Source of the DNA: Hydractinia symbiolongicarpus
Lineage: Eukaryota; Cnidaria; Hydrozoa; Anthoathecata; Hydractiniidae
Direction: 5' to 3'
DNA length: 64,000 nt
Assembly: GCF_029227915.1 (NCBI RefSeq)
Contig: NC_079883.1
Span: 7,812,001 to 7,876,000, forward strand
Below are positions 52,770 to 64,000 of the stretch, piece by piece (within the stretch, counting starts at the first letter, position 1; every line of letters starts with the position of its first letter). The position numbers were made by a program, and so were the translations under genes. The notes under the pieces are model-generated. The model worked only from the letters and a program-made list of their open reading frames with translations. It was not told the DNA's origin and did no database searches.

Positions 52770-53348
52770 ATGCTTATGACTTCGCCCCATCGTTATTTTG
52801 GCTTGCGCATTCGTTTTACTTACGACAGAATTCTTCGTGTTTGTAGCCATGAAAGAAAGGGACTTCTGTGAGTGAATTTTTTTACTGTGGTCTAATAAAA
52901 AAGTCGAAACGCAGTGCCCAATATATGAATTGCTCCTAATAGCCGGAAACAGGCCGTGTCGATGATGTAGGCCGACATACGCAACGCAAACCAAAGAACG
53001 CTTTATGAAAATCCTAACACGGGCGCGGAAGAAGCCCAAATTAACAGAGTAGATGTAATGCTGAAGACCTCAAACTCCAGCAGCTTCTCTTTCAGACTAT
53101 TGCGTCGTGCTACAAATAAAAATTAACATGCTTTCGCATAGTCGCGGCTCCCAAAACGGACATTATACGATGTACAGAAACACACATTTCTGTTTTCGCG
53201 CCAAATCAATTCCCGGGAGTGGTACTTTTACGTCCGCATACTTCGCACCGTCTTAAATTATATCTCATTTACACGGTAATGTTTAGTATACTTCTACTGT
53301 GATAACAAGCATCGTTTATCGTTGGATTGTTGTAAGAAAACATTAAAA

Positions 53349-53900
53349 ATGAGTGAAGCAGCTTCTCCAAAGAAAATCGCACCCAAGAAGAAACCTGCTG
53401 CAAAGAAGACAGCTGATCACCCTAAATATGTGGACATGATCAAGGCTGCTATCGCTACCCTAAAGGAACGCGGTGGTTCATCTCGCCAAGCTATTACAAA
53501 ATATATTCATGCAAATTACAAAGTTGCTGAAAACTCAGATCATCATCTGAAAATGGCTCTTAAACGAGGAGTAACATCAGGCGATTTGATTCAAACTAAA
53601 GGCACTGGTGCTTCTGGATCATTCAAGCTAGGTCAGGTAAAAAAAGAAAAACCTAAGAAAAAGGCCGCAGCAAAAAAGCCAACGGCAAAGAAGCCTACTG
53701 CAAAGAAAAGTACACCAAAAAAGAAGCCAGCAAAGAAGAGCACGCCAAAGAAAGCAGCAAAGAAGCCTGCCACAAAGAAAGCCTCGGCTAAGAAACCAGC
53801 AGCTAAGAAACCCACAAAGAAGCCTGTTGCTAAAAAACCTGCAGCAAAGAAGGTCAAAAAGACTCCCAAAAAGGCAGCAAAGAAGACCGCAAAAAAATAA
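53349..53900 (+). CDS. H1: Linker histone H1, unit 10
   Basis: Protein identical to 5142..5693. Stem-loop at 53933..53948. Confidence 0.98.
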   Translation: MSEAASPKKIAPKKKPAAKKTADHPKYVDMIKAAIATLKERGGSSRQAITKYIHANYKVAENSDHHLKMALKRGVTSGDLIQTKGTGASGSFKLGQVKKEKPKKKAAAKKPTAKKPTAKKSTPKKKPAKKSTPKKAAKKPATKKASAKKPAAKKPTKKPVAKKPAAKKVKKTPKKAAKKTAKK

Positions 53901-54261
53901 TTTGTGTGTATCTGGCTATTACATTAACAAACGGCTATTTTTATAGCCACACATTTACAAAAAAACATTATCTTGGTACAAAGTTAAACTTGTTTAAGTC
54001 ACTTAAACAGTTAAAAAAGAGTAATTTTAAGATTAGATTCCCTAAGTTTAAGTATTTTCGTTTTTAAATTTCTTATTTTCTTGCTTTTACTTTTCTTGCC
54101 CTTCATATTTTTAACATTGTCAAACTTTATGTAGCATAAAATTTTTATGTAGCATAAAATTTAAACAGAAAGCAGAACAAAGTTTGATATAAAAAGCTAG
54201 CCGTAATATTTTTTATGGATGTGTGGCTATAAAAATAGCCGTTTTTTGTTTGGTAAGATGC

Positions 54262-54675
<414 letters not shown>

Positions 54676-55154
54676 TTAAGAAGTCGATGTAGTACGGATA
54701 CACAAGACGGTCTAAAATGCACTATCGCGCCAAAGTTTTATTTCTCATATTGATTGACAGCTAAGGTTCAAAACAAACCATTTGATTGGTGCTAAGAAAG
54801 TAATTTCTGATTGGCTGCATAATGACATTACGCTCATTACTTTAACATTTTTATAAAATCTGTGTTTTTTGGCTACGGGAAAACGGCTGTATCTTCTGAT
54901 ACACAAAAGCTTTTGACTTTTTTTTTTTTTAGTAAGTAGCAGAAGGTTTGGCGAATTCCAACGATGCCAAATTTATTGCCTTACTGAAACATTAAGACCA
55001 CGAATTTTTAAAAAAACTACAGTTTTACTTAAAAAAAATGTACAAAATGTTCGGAACATTTTGTAATGACGCAACTCTATTGGTTAATTAGGGTGTTTCC
55101 ACGAGCAGTAGGTAATTTTATGGCCTCTTTTTAAAGCTGTCTGAATTCTGTTAA

Positions 55155-55511
<357 letters not shown>

Positions 55512-55974
55512 GCGTTGTCATTGCTCAACAAAAACGGCTATTTTTATAGCCACAAATCTTTTAAAACATTACTTTGTGCACGCTTCCAAATTACACAATG
55601 TGTAAAGTCTTGTCACAGTTACATTTATTGCTATACGATACTATGTCATATATGACACAAAAAAAATTTAGAAATACTTTGTAGGGTTAATTTGCCTGGG
55701 AGTGTTTCCGTGAAAAGCTGGGTTAAGTTAAATGTAAGCAATAACATGGATCAATGTACTTGTCTTTTCTGCAAGTACAGCTAATAATACGTATGAAAAG
55801 TGAAGCTAATCCACACACACACATGGGGAAGTATTTTAAATGTAGGCTAGTGTTTCTTAAGCACATTATTTAGAAGTTTTATTAACTTCGGTTAACTTGT
55901 AGTGACGCCAAGTAAATGTTTTTTTAAAGATGTGTGGTCTTAAAAAAGACCGTTTGTGTTTGGTAGACGTTGGT

Positions 55975-56380
55975 TTACTTGCTGCTTGTGTATTTTGTGA
56001 CGGCTTTTGTTCCTTCACTGACTGCGTGTTTTGCAAGTTCTCCAGGCAAGAGAAGACGTACTGCGGTTTGAATTTCACGAGAAGAGATGGTCGACTTTTT
56101 GTTTTGAAGAGCCAAACGCGAAGCTTCGGAAGCAATGCGCTCAAAGATGTCGTTGACAAATGAGTTCATGATGCTCATAGCTTTGCTTGAAACTCCGACA
56201 TCTGGGTGAACTTGTTTCAAAACATTGTAGATGTAAATAGCATAACTTTCCTTTCTCTTTCTCTTGCGTTTCTTTTCACCAGTTCCACCAATCTTTCCTC
56301 CTTTTTTGCCGGCTCTTTTTTCACCTTTCTTGGCTACTTTAGGTGCCTGTTTTCCTCCTTTAGCTGCTGCGTCAGGACAT
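55975..56380 (-). CDS. H2B: Histone H2B, unit 11, frameshifted copy
   Basis: An extra G near 56375 gives ATG TCC TGA, a stop at codon 3. Everything downstream matches H2B in the shifted frame. Stem-loop at 55936..55951. It lies in the error-rich stretch, so a sequence error is likely. Confidence 0.9.
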
Positions 56381-56664
56381 GGTTAAAAATTTTTGCTACT
56401 TAACTTGTAAATAAGCATTAAACTGCAAGTCAAAACTTTTTGTTTATAAGTAAAAAAATCGGATCGAATTCGATCCGAAAACGCCGATACGCAATTTAAT
56501 TGGTTAAAAAAAAAATCTTTTGTTTAATACTTAATTATGATTGGTTAAAAAAACATGATTTCGATCCTATTTTTATGATGAAAAAACGAGTAAAGTTTAT
56601 TTCGTTAACACTTACGTTAAATATTCGTACGTTTTTGTATTAACTTACAAATCAAATCGCAGTT

Positions 56665-57096
56665 ATGTCTGGACGTGGAAAAGGTGGAAAAGCTAAGGCT
56701 AAAGCCAAGACAAGATCCTCAAGAGCTGGACTTCAATTTCCAGTCGGTAGAGTGCATAGATTCCTTCGTAGAGGGCACTATGCTAACCGAATTGGATCTG
56801 GAGCACCAGTTTACTTAGCAGCCGTCTTGGAATATTTATCTGCTGAGATATTGGAGTTGGCTGGTAACGCAGCAAGAGACAACAAAAAAGCTAGGATTAT
56901 TCCAAGACATTTACAATTGGCTGTTCGTAATGATGAAGAATTAAACAAACTTTTGAGCGGTGTAACCATTGCAGCTGGTGGTGTTTTGCCAAACATTCAA
57001 GCTGTCCTTACTCCCAAAGAAGAACGACAAAGGACAGAAGAAGTAAACCGCTACACTCAGAAAACAACGGCTATTTTTATAGCCACACATCTTTAA
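56665..57096 (+). CDS. H2A: Histone H2A, unit 11, C-terminal frameshift
   Basis: An extra C near 57006 shifts the frame after LPNIQAV, replacing the last dozen residues of H2A. The frame runs through the stem-loop (57069..57084) to a stop at 57094. This differs from the unit 5 event, which is an added A at the stop. Confidence 0.9.
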   Translation: MSGRGKGGKAKAKAKTRSSRAGLQFPVGRVHRFLRRGHYANRIGSGAPVYLAAVLEYLSAEILELAGNAARDNKKARIIPRHLQLAVRNDEELNKLLSGVTIAAGGVLPNIQAVLTPKEERQRTEEVNRYTQKTTAIFIATHL

Positions 57097-57244
57097 AAAA
57101 AACATTGTTTTTTTCACAAAACTATAACCTTAAAGTCTAATAGATAATCCATGCATACGCCTTGTCCTAAGTAACTCAAAGAAATTAAATAAAAAAATTT
57201 GATCACAACGTCAAAATAAATTGCACGTATTTGCCCCTACTAAT

Positions 57245-57364
57245 GTCTACGGCCATACCACGATGAACACACCCGTTCTCGTCTGATCACGGAAGTTAAG
57301 CATCGTCGGGCCGGGATAGTACTTGGATGGGGGACCGCCTGGGAACTCCCGGTGTCGTAGGCTT
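57245..57364 (+). rRNA. 5S rRNA: 5S ribosomal RNA, unit 11
   Basis: Gene as in 3179..3298. The 3' flank has one T fewer. Confidence 0.97.
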
Positions 57365-57713
57365 TTCATTTCATTTGTTGCCTTTTCATTTCAATGGTGC
57401 TGTGATATATTTCTTGTTATAACAATTAAGGAACGTGGCGGTTGTTGAAAGTGTTTTCCTATGACATTTTCCTACGACATTTTCAGGTGATAGTACGAGA
57501 AAAAAGAGCTTTCAAAATGCATACAAACTCGATCTATTGCCGATCATCCAATAACCCTGACGGAATGGCAAATAAAATAAAATTCCGCCGCCTTCCGAGG
57601 ACTTATATCGCAATCACGTTTCGTAACAGCCAAGCGAGGTTTTTACCTTAGCGTTTAAGTCACCACCGACATTTGGCCGCGCAACTTTTCTAAGCTCATT
57701 CATTTTGACTTAA

Positions 57714-57880
57714 GGAGGGGGCGAGCGCGGACGCAGGCCCCCACTACCAGAAATTGTACGGTCGAGTTACTGACGTTTGCAGTAATCGCAGAGGTCAGCC
57801 CAAGCGTAGTGCAATGCAAGAGCCTCACTCTGGAAGAAAACCCTCATTGATCAGTCTTTACTTCCCCGTCAGGTAAGTAT
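57714..57880 (-). ncRNA. U1: U1 snRNA, unit 11
   Basis: Same as 3624..3790; the RNA itself shows no length change. Confidence 0.93.
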
Positions 57881-58070
57881 GAGTTGGAACTGCACCGTAG
57901 CATGAGGGTACCCTTCAAAGTTTGTTAATGCTTGTGGCTTGAGTGTGTTATAAACTGCCGTGTCGCGGGGCATAGGCTGTATTCTCCCCCAGTGTACGCG
58001 TTTTGTTCCCGCCGTAGACTATGCAGAGTGCCGTCGGAAAGAGGACTGCTATTATTCTTTTATTGCTTAT

Positions 58071-58257
58071 GTGGGCCGCCATCGGTAATAGTGCAACACC
58101 AAGGCAACCCGTGGTCACGGCGTGAATGAATCCACCTCCATGACCCAAGGCCAAAAATCAGATTAATATACTGACCATTCAGAGAATGGCCTACCAGATA
58201 TTAAACTGATAAGAACAGATACTACACTTGATCTTAGCCATTAGGCCGAGAAGCGAT
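58071..58257 (-). ncRNA. U2: U2 snRNA, unit 11
   Basis: Same as 3981..4167. One extra A lies in the upstream region near 58301. Confidence 0.95.
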
Positions 58258-58580
58258 AAAGAACAAGCGTTGCCATGATAGGCATCGTCCACACACCGTA
58301 AACTGCTTGTGGAGCATGTCACGTTACTGTAAAGCTTACAACTGTCACCGCGTACGGATGGACGGCGACATAGTAAAAATCACGGCTGTTGATTTAGCCG
58401 TAGGATGGAGAGCGACTGTAGCGAGTGGATGGTAACTTACATGAATGCTAACAAAGGCGACGATACTAAGTGCGTGATATTACTTTCCAATATGACTGCG
58501 TACATTCCGTTTATCAACGCATTACGCCAGAACGTGCGCGCGCGTTACACAGTAGACCATGCAGCCGAAATGCGACAGTG

Positions 58581-58655
58581 CGACCCTGCCAGGAGTCGAA
58601 CCTGGAAATCCCCTGATTTCGTAGTCAGATGCCTTATCCATTGGGCCACAGGGCG
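58581..58655 (-). tRNA. trnR-ACG: tRNA-Arg(ACG), unit 11, two insertions
   Basis: 75 bases: one extra base in the variable region (near 58607) and one in the anticodon loop (near 58618), plus the type B C1. As written it would not fold normally. It lies in the error-rich stretch. Confidence 0.8.
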
Positions 58656-59223
58656 ATGCTTATGACTTCGCCCCATCGTTATTTTGGCTTGCGCATTCGT
58701 TTTACTTACGACAGAATTCTTCGTGTTTGTAGCCATGAAAGAAAGGGGACTTCTGTGAGTGAATTTTTTTACTGTGGTCTAATAAAAAAAGTCGAAACGC
58801 AGTGCCCAATATATGAATTGCTCCTAATAGCCGGAAACAGGCCGTGTCGATGATGTAGGCCGACATACGCAACGCAAACCAAAGAACGCTTTATGAAAAT
58901 CCTAACACGGGCGCGGAAGAAGCCCAAATTAACAGAGTAGATGTAATGCTGAAGACCTCAAACTCCAGCAGCTTCTCTTTCAGACTATTGCGTCGTGCTA
59001 CAAATAAAAATTAACATGCTTTCGCATAGTCGCGGCTCCCCAAAACGGACATTATACGATGTACAGAAACACACATTTTCTGTTTTCGCGCCAAATCAAT
59101 TCCCGGGAGTGGTACTTTTACGTCCGCATACTTCGCACCGTCTTAAATTATATCTCATTTACACGGTAATGTTTAGTATACTTCTACTGTGATAACAAGC
59201 ATCGTTTATCGTTGGATTGTTGT

Positions 59224-59723
59224 NNNNNNNNNNNNNNNNNNNNNNNNNNNNNNNNNNNNNNNNNNNNNNNNNNNNNNNNNNNNNNNNNNNNNNNNNNNNN
59301 NNNNNNNNNNNNNNNNNNNNNNNNNNNNNNNNNNNNNNNNNNNNNNNNNNNNNNNNNNNNNNNNNNNNNNNNNNNNNNNNNNNNNNNNNNNNNNNNNNNN
59401 NNNNNNNNNNNNNNNNNNNNNNNNNNNNNNNNNNNNNNNNNNNNNNNNNNNNNNNNNNNNNNNNNNNNNNNNNNNNNNNNNNNNNNNNNNNNNNNNNNNN
59501 NNNNNNNNNNNNNNNNNNNNNNNNNNNNNNNNNNNNNNNNNNNNNNNNNNNNNNNNNNNNNNNNNNNNNNNNNNNNNNNNNNNNNNNNNNNNNNNNNNNN
59601 NNNNNNNNNNNNNNNNNNNNNNNNNNNNNNNNNNNNNNNNNNNNNNNNNNNNNNNNNNNNNNNNNNNNNNNNNNNNNNNNNNNNNNNNNNNNNNNNNNNN
59701 NNNNNNNNNNNNNNNNNNNNNNN
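59224..59723. other. Assembly gap, exactly 500 N
   Basis: The left flank ends just before H1 (phase about 5126) and the right flank restarts in the tRNA-H1 spacer (phase about 4586), an overlap of about 540 bp in phase. The true distance is either no gap at all or about 5.3 kb plus whole units. Confidence 0.99.
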
Positions 59724-60990
59724 TTATTTTGGCTTGCGCATTCGTTTTACTTACGACAGAATTCTTCGTGTTTGTAGCCATGAAAGAAAGGGACTTCTGT
59801 GAGTGAATTTTTTTACTGTGGTCTAATAAAAAAGTCGAAACGCAGTGCCCAATATATGAATTGCTCCTAATAGCCGGAAACAGGCCGTGTCGATGATGTA
59901 GGCCGACATACGCAACGCAAACCAAAGAACGCTTTATGAAAATCCTAACACGGGCGCGGAAGAAGCCCAAATTAACAGAGTAGATGTAATGCTGAAGACC
60001 TCAAACTCCAGCAGCTTCTCTTTCAGACTATTGCGTCGTGCTACAAATAAAAATTAACATGCTTTCGCATAGTCGCGGCACCCAAAACGGACATTATACG
60101 ATGTACAGAAACACACATTTCTGTTTTCGCGCCAAATCAATTCCCGGGAGTGGTACTTTTACGTCCGCATACTTCGCACCGTCTTAAATTATATCTCATT
60201 TACACGGTAATGTTTAGTATACTTCTACTGTGATAACAAGCATCGTTTATCGTTGGATTGTTGTAAGAAAACATTAAAAATGAGTGAAGCAGCTTCTCCA
60301 AAGAAAATCGCACCCAAGAAGAAACCTGCTGCAAAGAAGACAGCTGATCACCCTAAATATGTGGACATGATCAAGGCTGCTATCGCTACCCTAAAGGAAC
60401 GCGGTGGTTCATCTCGCCAAGCTATTACAAAATATATTCATGCAAATTACAAAGTTGCTGAAAACTCAGATCATCATCTGAAAATGGCTCTTAAACGAGG
60501 AGTAACATCAGGCGATTTGATTCAAACTAAAGGCACTGGTGCTTCTGGATCATTCAAGCTAGGTCAGGTAAAAAAAGAAAAACCTAAGAAAAAGGCCGCA
60601 GCAAAAAAGCCAACGGCAAAGAAGCCTACTGCAAAGAAAAGTACACCAAAAAAGAAGCCAGCAAAGAAGAGCACGCCAAAGAAAGCAGCAAAGAAGCCTG
60701 CCACAAAGAAAGCCTCGGCTAAGAAACCAGCAGCTAAGAAACCCACAAAGAAGCCTGTTGCTAAAAAACCTGCAGCAAAGAAGGTCAAAAAGACTCCCAA
60801 AAAGGCAGCAAAGAAGACCGCAAAAAAATAATTTGTGTGTATCTGGCTATTACATTAACAAACGGCTATTTTTATAGCCACACATTTACAAAAAAACATT
60901 ATCTTGGTACAAAGTTAAACTTGTTTAAGTCACTTAAACAGTTAAAAAAGAGTAATTTTAAGATTAGATTCCCTAAGTTTAAGTATTTTC
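59724..60990. repeat. Composite repeat, tail of a unit (unit 12)
   Basis: Contains most of the tRNA-H1 spacer, H1 and the H1-H3 spacer. Markers are type B except GCACCC near 60080, which is the type A state. Confidence 0.93.
60280..60831 (+). CDS. H1: Linker histone H1, unit 12
   Basis: Protein identical to 5142..5693. Stem-loop at 60864..60879. Confidence 0.98.
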   Translation: MSEAASPKKIAPKKKPAAKKTADHPKYVDMIKAAIATLKERGGSSRQAITKYIHANYKVAENSDHHLKMALKRGVTSGDLIQTKGTGASGSFKLGQVKKEKPKKKAAAKKPTAKKPTAKKSTPKKKPAKKSTPKKAAKKPATKKASAKKPAAKKPTKKPVAKKPAAKKVKKTPKKAAKKTAKK

Positions 60991-61192
60991 GTTTTTAAAT
61001 TTCTTATTTTCTTGCTTTTACTTTTCTTGCCCTTCATATTTTTAACATTGTCAAACTTTATGTAGCATAAAATTTTTATGTAGCATAAAATTTAAACAGA
61101 AAGCAGAACAAAGTTTGATATAAAAAGCTAGCCGTAATATTTTTTATGGATGTGTGGCTATAAAAATAGCCGTTTTTTGTTTGGTAAGATGC

Positions 61193-61606
<414 letters not shown>

Positions 61607-62086
61607 TTAAGAAGTCGATGTAGTACGGATACACAAGACGGTCTAAAATGCACTATCGCGCCAAAGTTTTATTTCTCATATTGATTGACAGCTAAGGTTC
61701 AAAACAAACCATTTGATTGGTGCTAAGAAAGTAATTTCTGATTGGCTGCATAATGACATTACGCTCATTACTTTAACATTTTTATAAAATCTGTGTTTTT
61801 TGGCTACGGGAGAAAACGGCTGTATCTTCTGATACACAAAAGCTTTTGACTTTTTTTTTTTTTAGTAAGTAGCAGAAGGTTTGGCGAATTCCAACGATGC
61901 CAAATTTATTGCCTTACTGAAACATTAAGACCACGAATTTTTAAAAAAACTACAGTTTTACTTAAAAAAATGTACAAAATGTTCGGAACATTTTGTAATG
62001 ACGCAACTCTATTGGTTAATTAGGGTGTTTCCACGAGCAGTAGGTAATTTTATGGCCTCTTTTTAAAGCTGTCTGAATTCTGTTAA

Positions 62087-62443
<357 letters not shown>

Positions 62444-62905
62444 GCGTTGTCATTGCTCAACAAAAACGGCTATTTTTATAGCCACAAATCTTTTAAAACA
62501 TTACTTTGTGCACGCTTCCAAATTACACAATGTGTAAAGTCTTGTCACAGTTACATTTATTGCTATACGATACTATGTCATATATGACACAAAAAAAATT
62601 TAGAAATACTTTGTAGGGTTAATTTGCCTGGGAGTGTTTCCGTGAAAAGCTGGGTTAAGTTAAATGTAAGCAATAACATGGATCAATGTACTTGTCTTTT
62701 CTGCAAGTACAGCTAATAATACGTATGAAAAGTGAAGCTAATCCACACACACACATGGGGAAGTATTTTAAATGTAGGCTAGTGTTCTTAAGCACATTAT
62801 TTAGAAGTTTTATTAACTTCGGTTAACTTGTAGTGACGCCAAGTAAATGTTTTTTTAAAGATGTGTGGTCTTAAAAAAGACCGTTTGTGTTTGGTAGACG
62901 TTGGT

Positions 62906-63310
62906 TTACTTGCTGCTTGTGTATTTTGTGACGGCTTTTGTTCCTTCACTGACTGCGTGTTTTGCAAGTTCTCCAGGCAAGAGAAGACGTACTGCGGTTT
63001 GAATTTCACGAGAAGAGATGGTCGACTTTTTGTTTTGAAGAGCCAAACGCGAAGCTTCGGAAGCAATGCGCTCAAAGATGTCGTTGACAAATGAGTTCAT
63101 GATGCTCATAGCTTTGCTTGAAACTCCGACATCTGGGTGAACTTGTTTCAAAACATTGTAGATGTAAATAGCATAACTTTCCTTTCTCTTTCTCTTGCGT
63201 TTCTTTTCACCAGTTCCACCAATCTTTCCTCCTTTTTTGCCGGCTCTTTTTTCACCTTTCTTGGCTACTTTAGGTGCCTGTTTTCCTCCTTTAGCTGCTG
63301 CGTCAGACAT
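62906..63310 (-). CDS. H2B: Histone H2B, unit 13
   Basis: Protein identical to 1913..2317. Stem-loop at 62867..62882. Confidence 0.99.
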   Translation of the reverse strand: MSDAAAKGGKQAPKVAKKGEKRAGKKGGKIGGTGEKKRKRKRKESYAIYIYNVLKQVHPDVGVSSKAMSIMNSFVNDIFERIASEASRLALQNKKSTISSREIQTAVRLLLPGELAKHAVSEGTKAVTKYTSSK

Positions 63311-63594
63311 GGTTAAAAATTTTTGCTACTTAACTTGTAAATAAGCATTAAACTGCAAGTCAAAACTTTTTGTTTATAAGTAAAAAAATCGGATCGAATT
63401 CGATCCGAAAACGCCGATACGCAATTTAATTGGTTAAAAAAAAAATCTTTTGTTTAATACTTAATTATGATTGGTTAAAAAAACATGATTTCGATCCTAT
63501 TTTTATGATGAAAAAACGAGTAAAGTTTATTTCGTTAACACTTACGTTAAATATTCGTACGTTTTTGTATTAACTTACAAATCAAATCGCAGTT

Positions 63595-63975
63595 ATGTCT
63601 GGACGTGGAAAAGGTGGAAAAGCTAAGGCTAAAGCCAAGACAAGATCCTCAAGAGCTGGACTTCAATTTCCAGTCGGTAGAGTGCATAGATTCCTTCGTA
63701 GAGGGCACTATGCTAACCGAATTGGATCTGGAGCACCAGTTTACTTAGCAGCCGTCTTGGAATATTTATCTGCTGAGATATTGGAGTTGGCTGGTAACGC
63801 AGCAAGAGACAACAAAAAAGCTAGGATTATTCCAAGACATTTACAATTGGCTGTTCGTAATGATGAAGAATTAAACAAACTTTTGAGCGGTGTAACCATT
63901 GCAGCTGGTGGTGTTTTGCCAAACATTCAAGCTGTCTTACTCCCAAAGAAGAACGACAAAGGACAGAAGAAGTAA
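63595..63975 (+). CDS. H2A: Histone H2A, unit 13
   Basis: Protein identical to 2601..2981. The stem-loop begins at 63998 and is cut by the end of the window. Confidence 0.99.
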   Translation: MSGRGKGGKAKAKAKTRSSRAGLQFPVGRVHRFLRRGHYANRIGSGAPVYLAAVLEYLSAEILELAGNAARDNKKARIIPRHLQLAVRNDEELNKLLSGVTIAAGGVLPNIQAVLLPKKNDKGQKK

Positions 63976-64000
63976 ACCGCTACACTCAGAAAACAACGGC

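Overview
The window is a tandem array of one composite repeat unit of about 5.85-5.88 kb, present about 12 times and interrupted by two runs of exactly 500 N (18802..19301 and 59224..59723). Each unit holds nine genes in a fixed order: H3 (-), H4 (+), H2B (-), H2A (+), 5S rRNA (+), U1 snRNA (-), U2 snRNA (-), tRNA-Arg(ACG) (-) and linker histone H1 (+). None of the protein genes has an intron, and each ends in a histone-type 3' stem-loop, so these are replication-dependent metazoan histone genes. AT-rich spacers, the 134-residue H2B with a [10 protein letters not shown] stretch, and the H2A sequence suggest a marine or freshwater invertebrate. My best guess is a cnidarian, probably a hydrozoan such as Hydra; this is inference from family resemblance, not a database match.

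Layout, counting units from position 1. Units 1-3 (1..17556) are complete, each 5852 bp ('type A'). Unit 4 (17557..18801) stops inside H4 at the first gap. Unit 5 (19302..24679) starts inside H3. Units 6-10 (24680..54059) are complete, 5875-5877 bp ('type B'). Unit 11 (54060..59223) runs to just before H1 and the second gap. The tail of a unit with H1 (59724..60990, here unit 12) and a final partial unit 13 (60991..64000) follow. Type B differs from type A by a 22-bp insertion after 5S, one extra CA in the H4-H2B spacer, and fixed single-base differences, including one at the first base of the tRNA. The type changes across the first gap.

Within a unit, H3/H4 and H2B/H2A are divergent pairs with shared promoters containing CCAAT boxes, and each pair also has a long perfect palindrome. 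The two pairs, and H1 with the next H3, meet tail to tail. The RNA genes lie between H2A and H1. The genes supply the nucleosome core (H2A, H2B, H3, H4), the linker histone, a ribosomal RNA, two spliceosomal RNAs and one tRNA, so RNA polymerase II and III genes are interleaved in every unit.

The proteins are identical in all intact copies, as expected under concerted evolution. Frameshifted copies (H3 of unit 4, H2B and H2A of units 5 and 11, the tRNA of unit 11) cluster next to the N gaps among many homopolymer length changes, so they look like sequence or assembly errors. The sequences flanking each gap overlap in repeat phase, so the 500-N lengths are placeholders and the true copy number is unknown.
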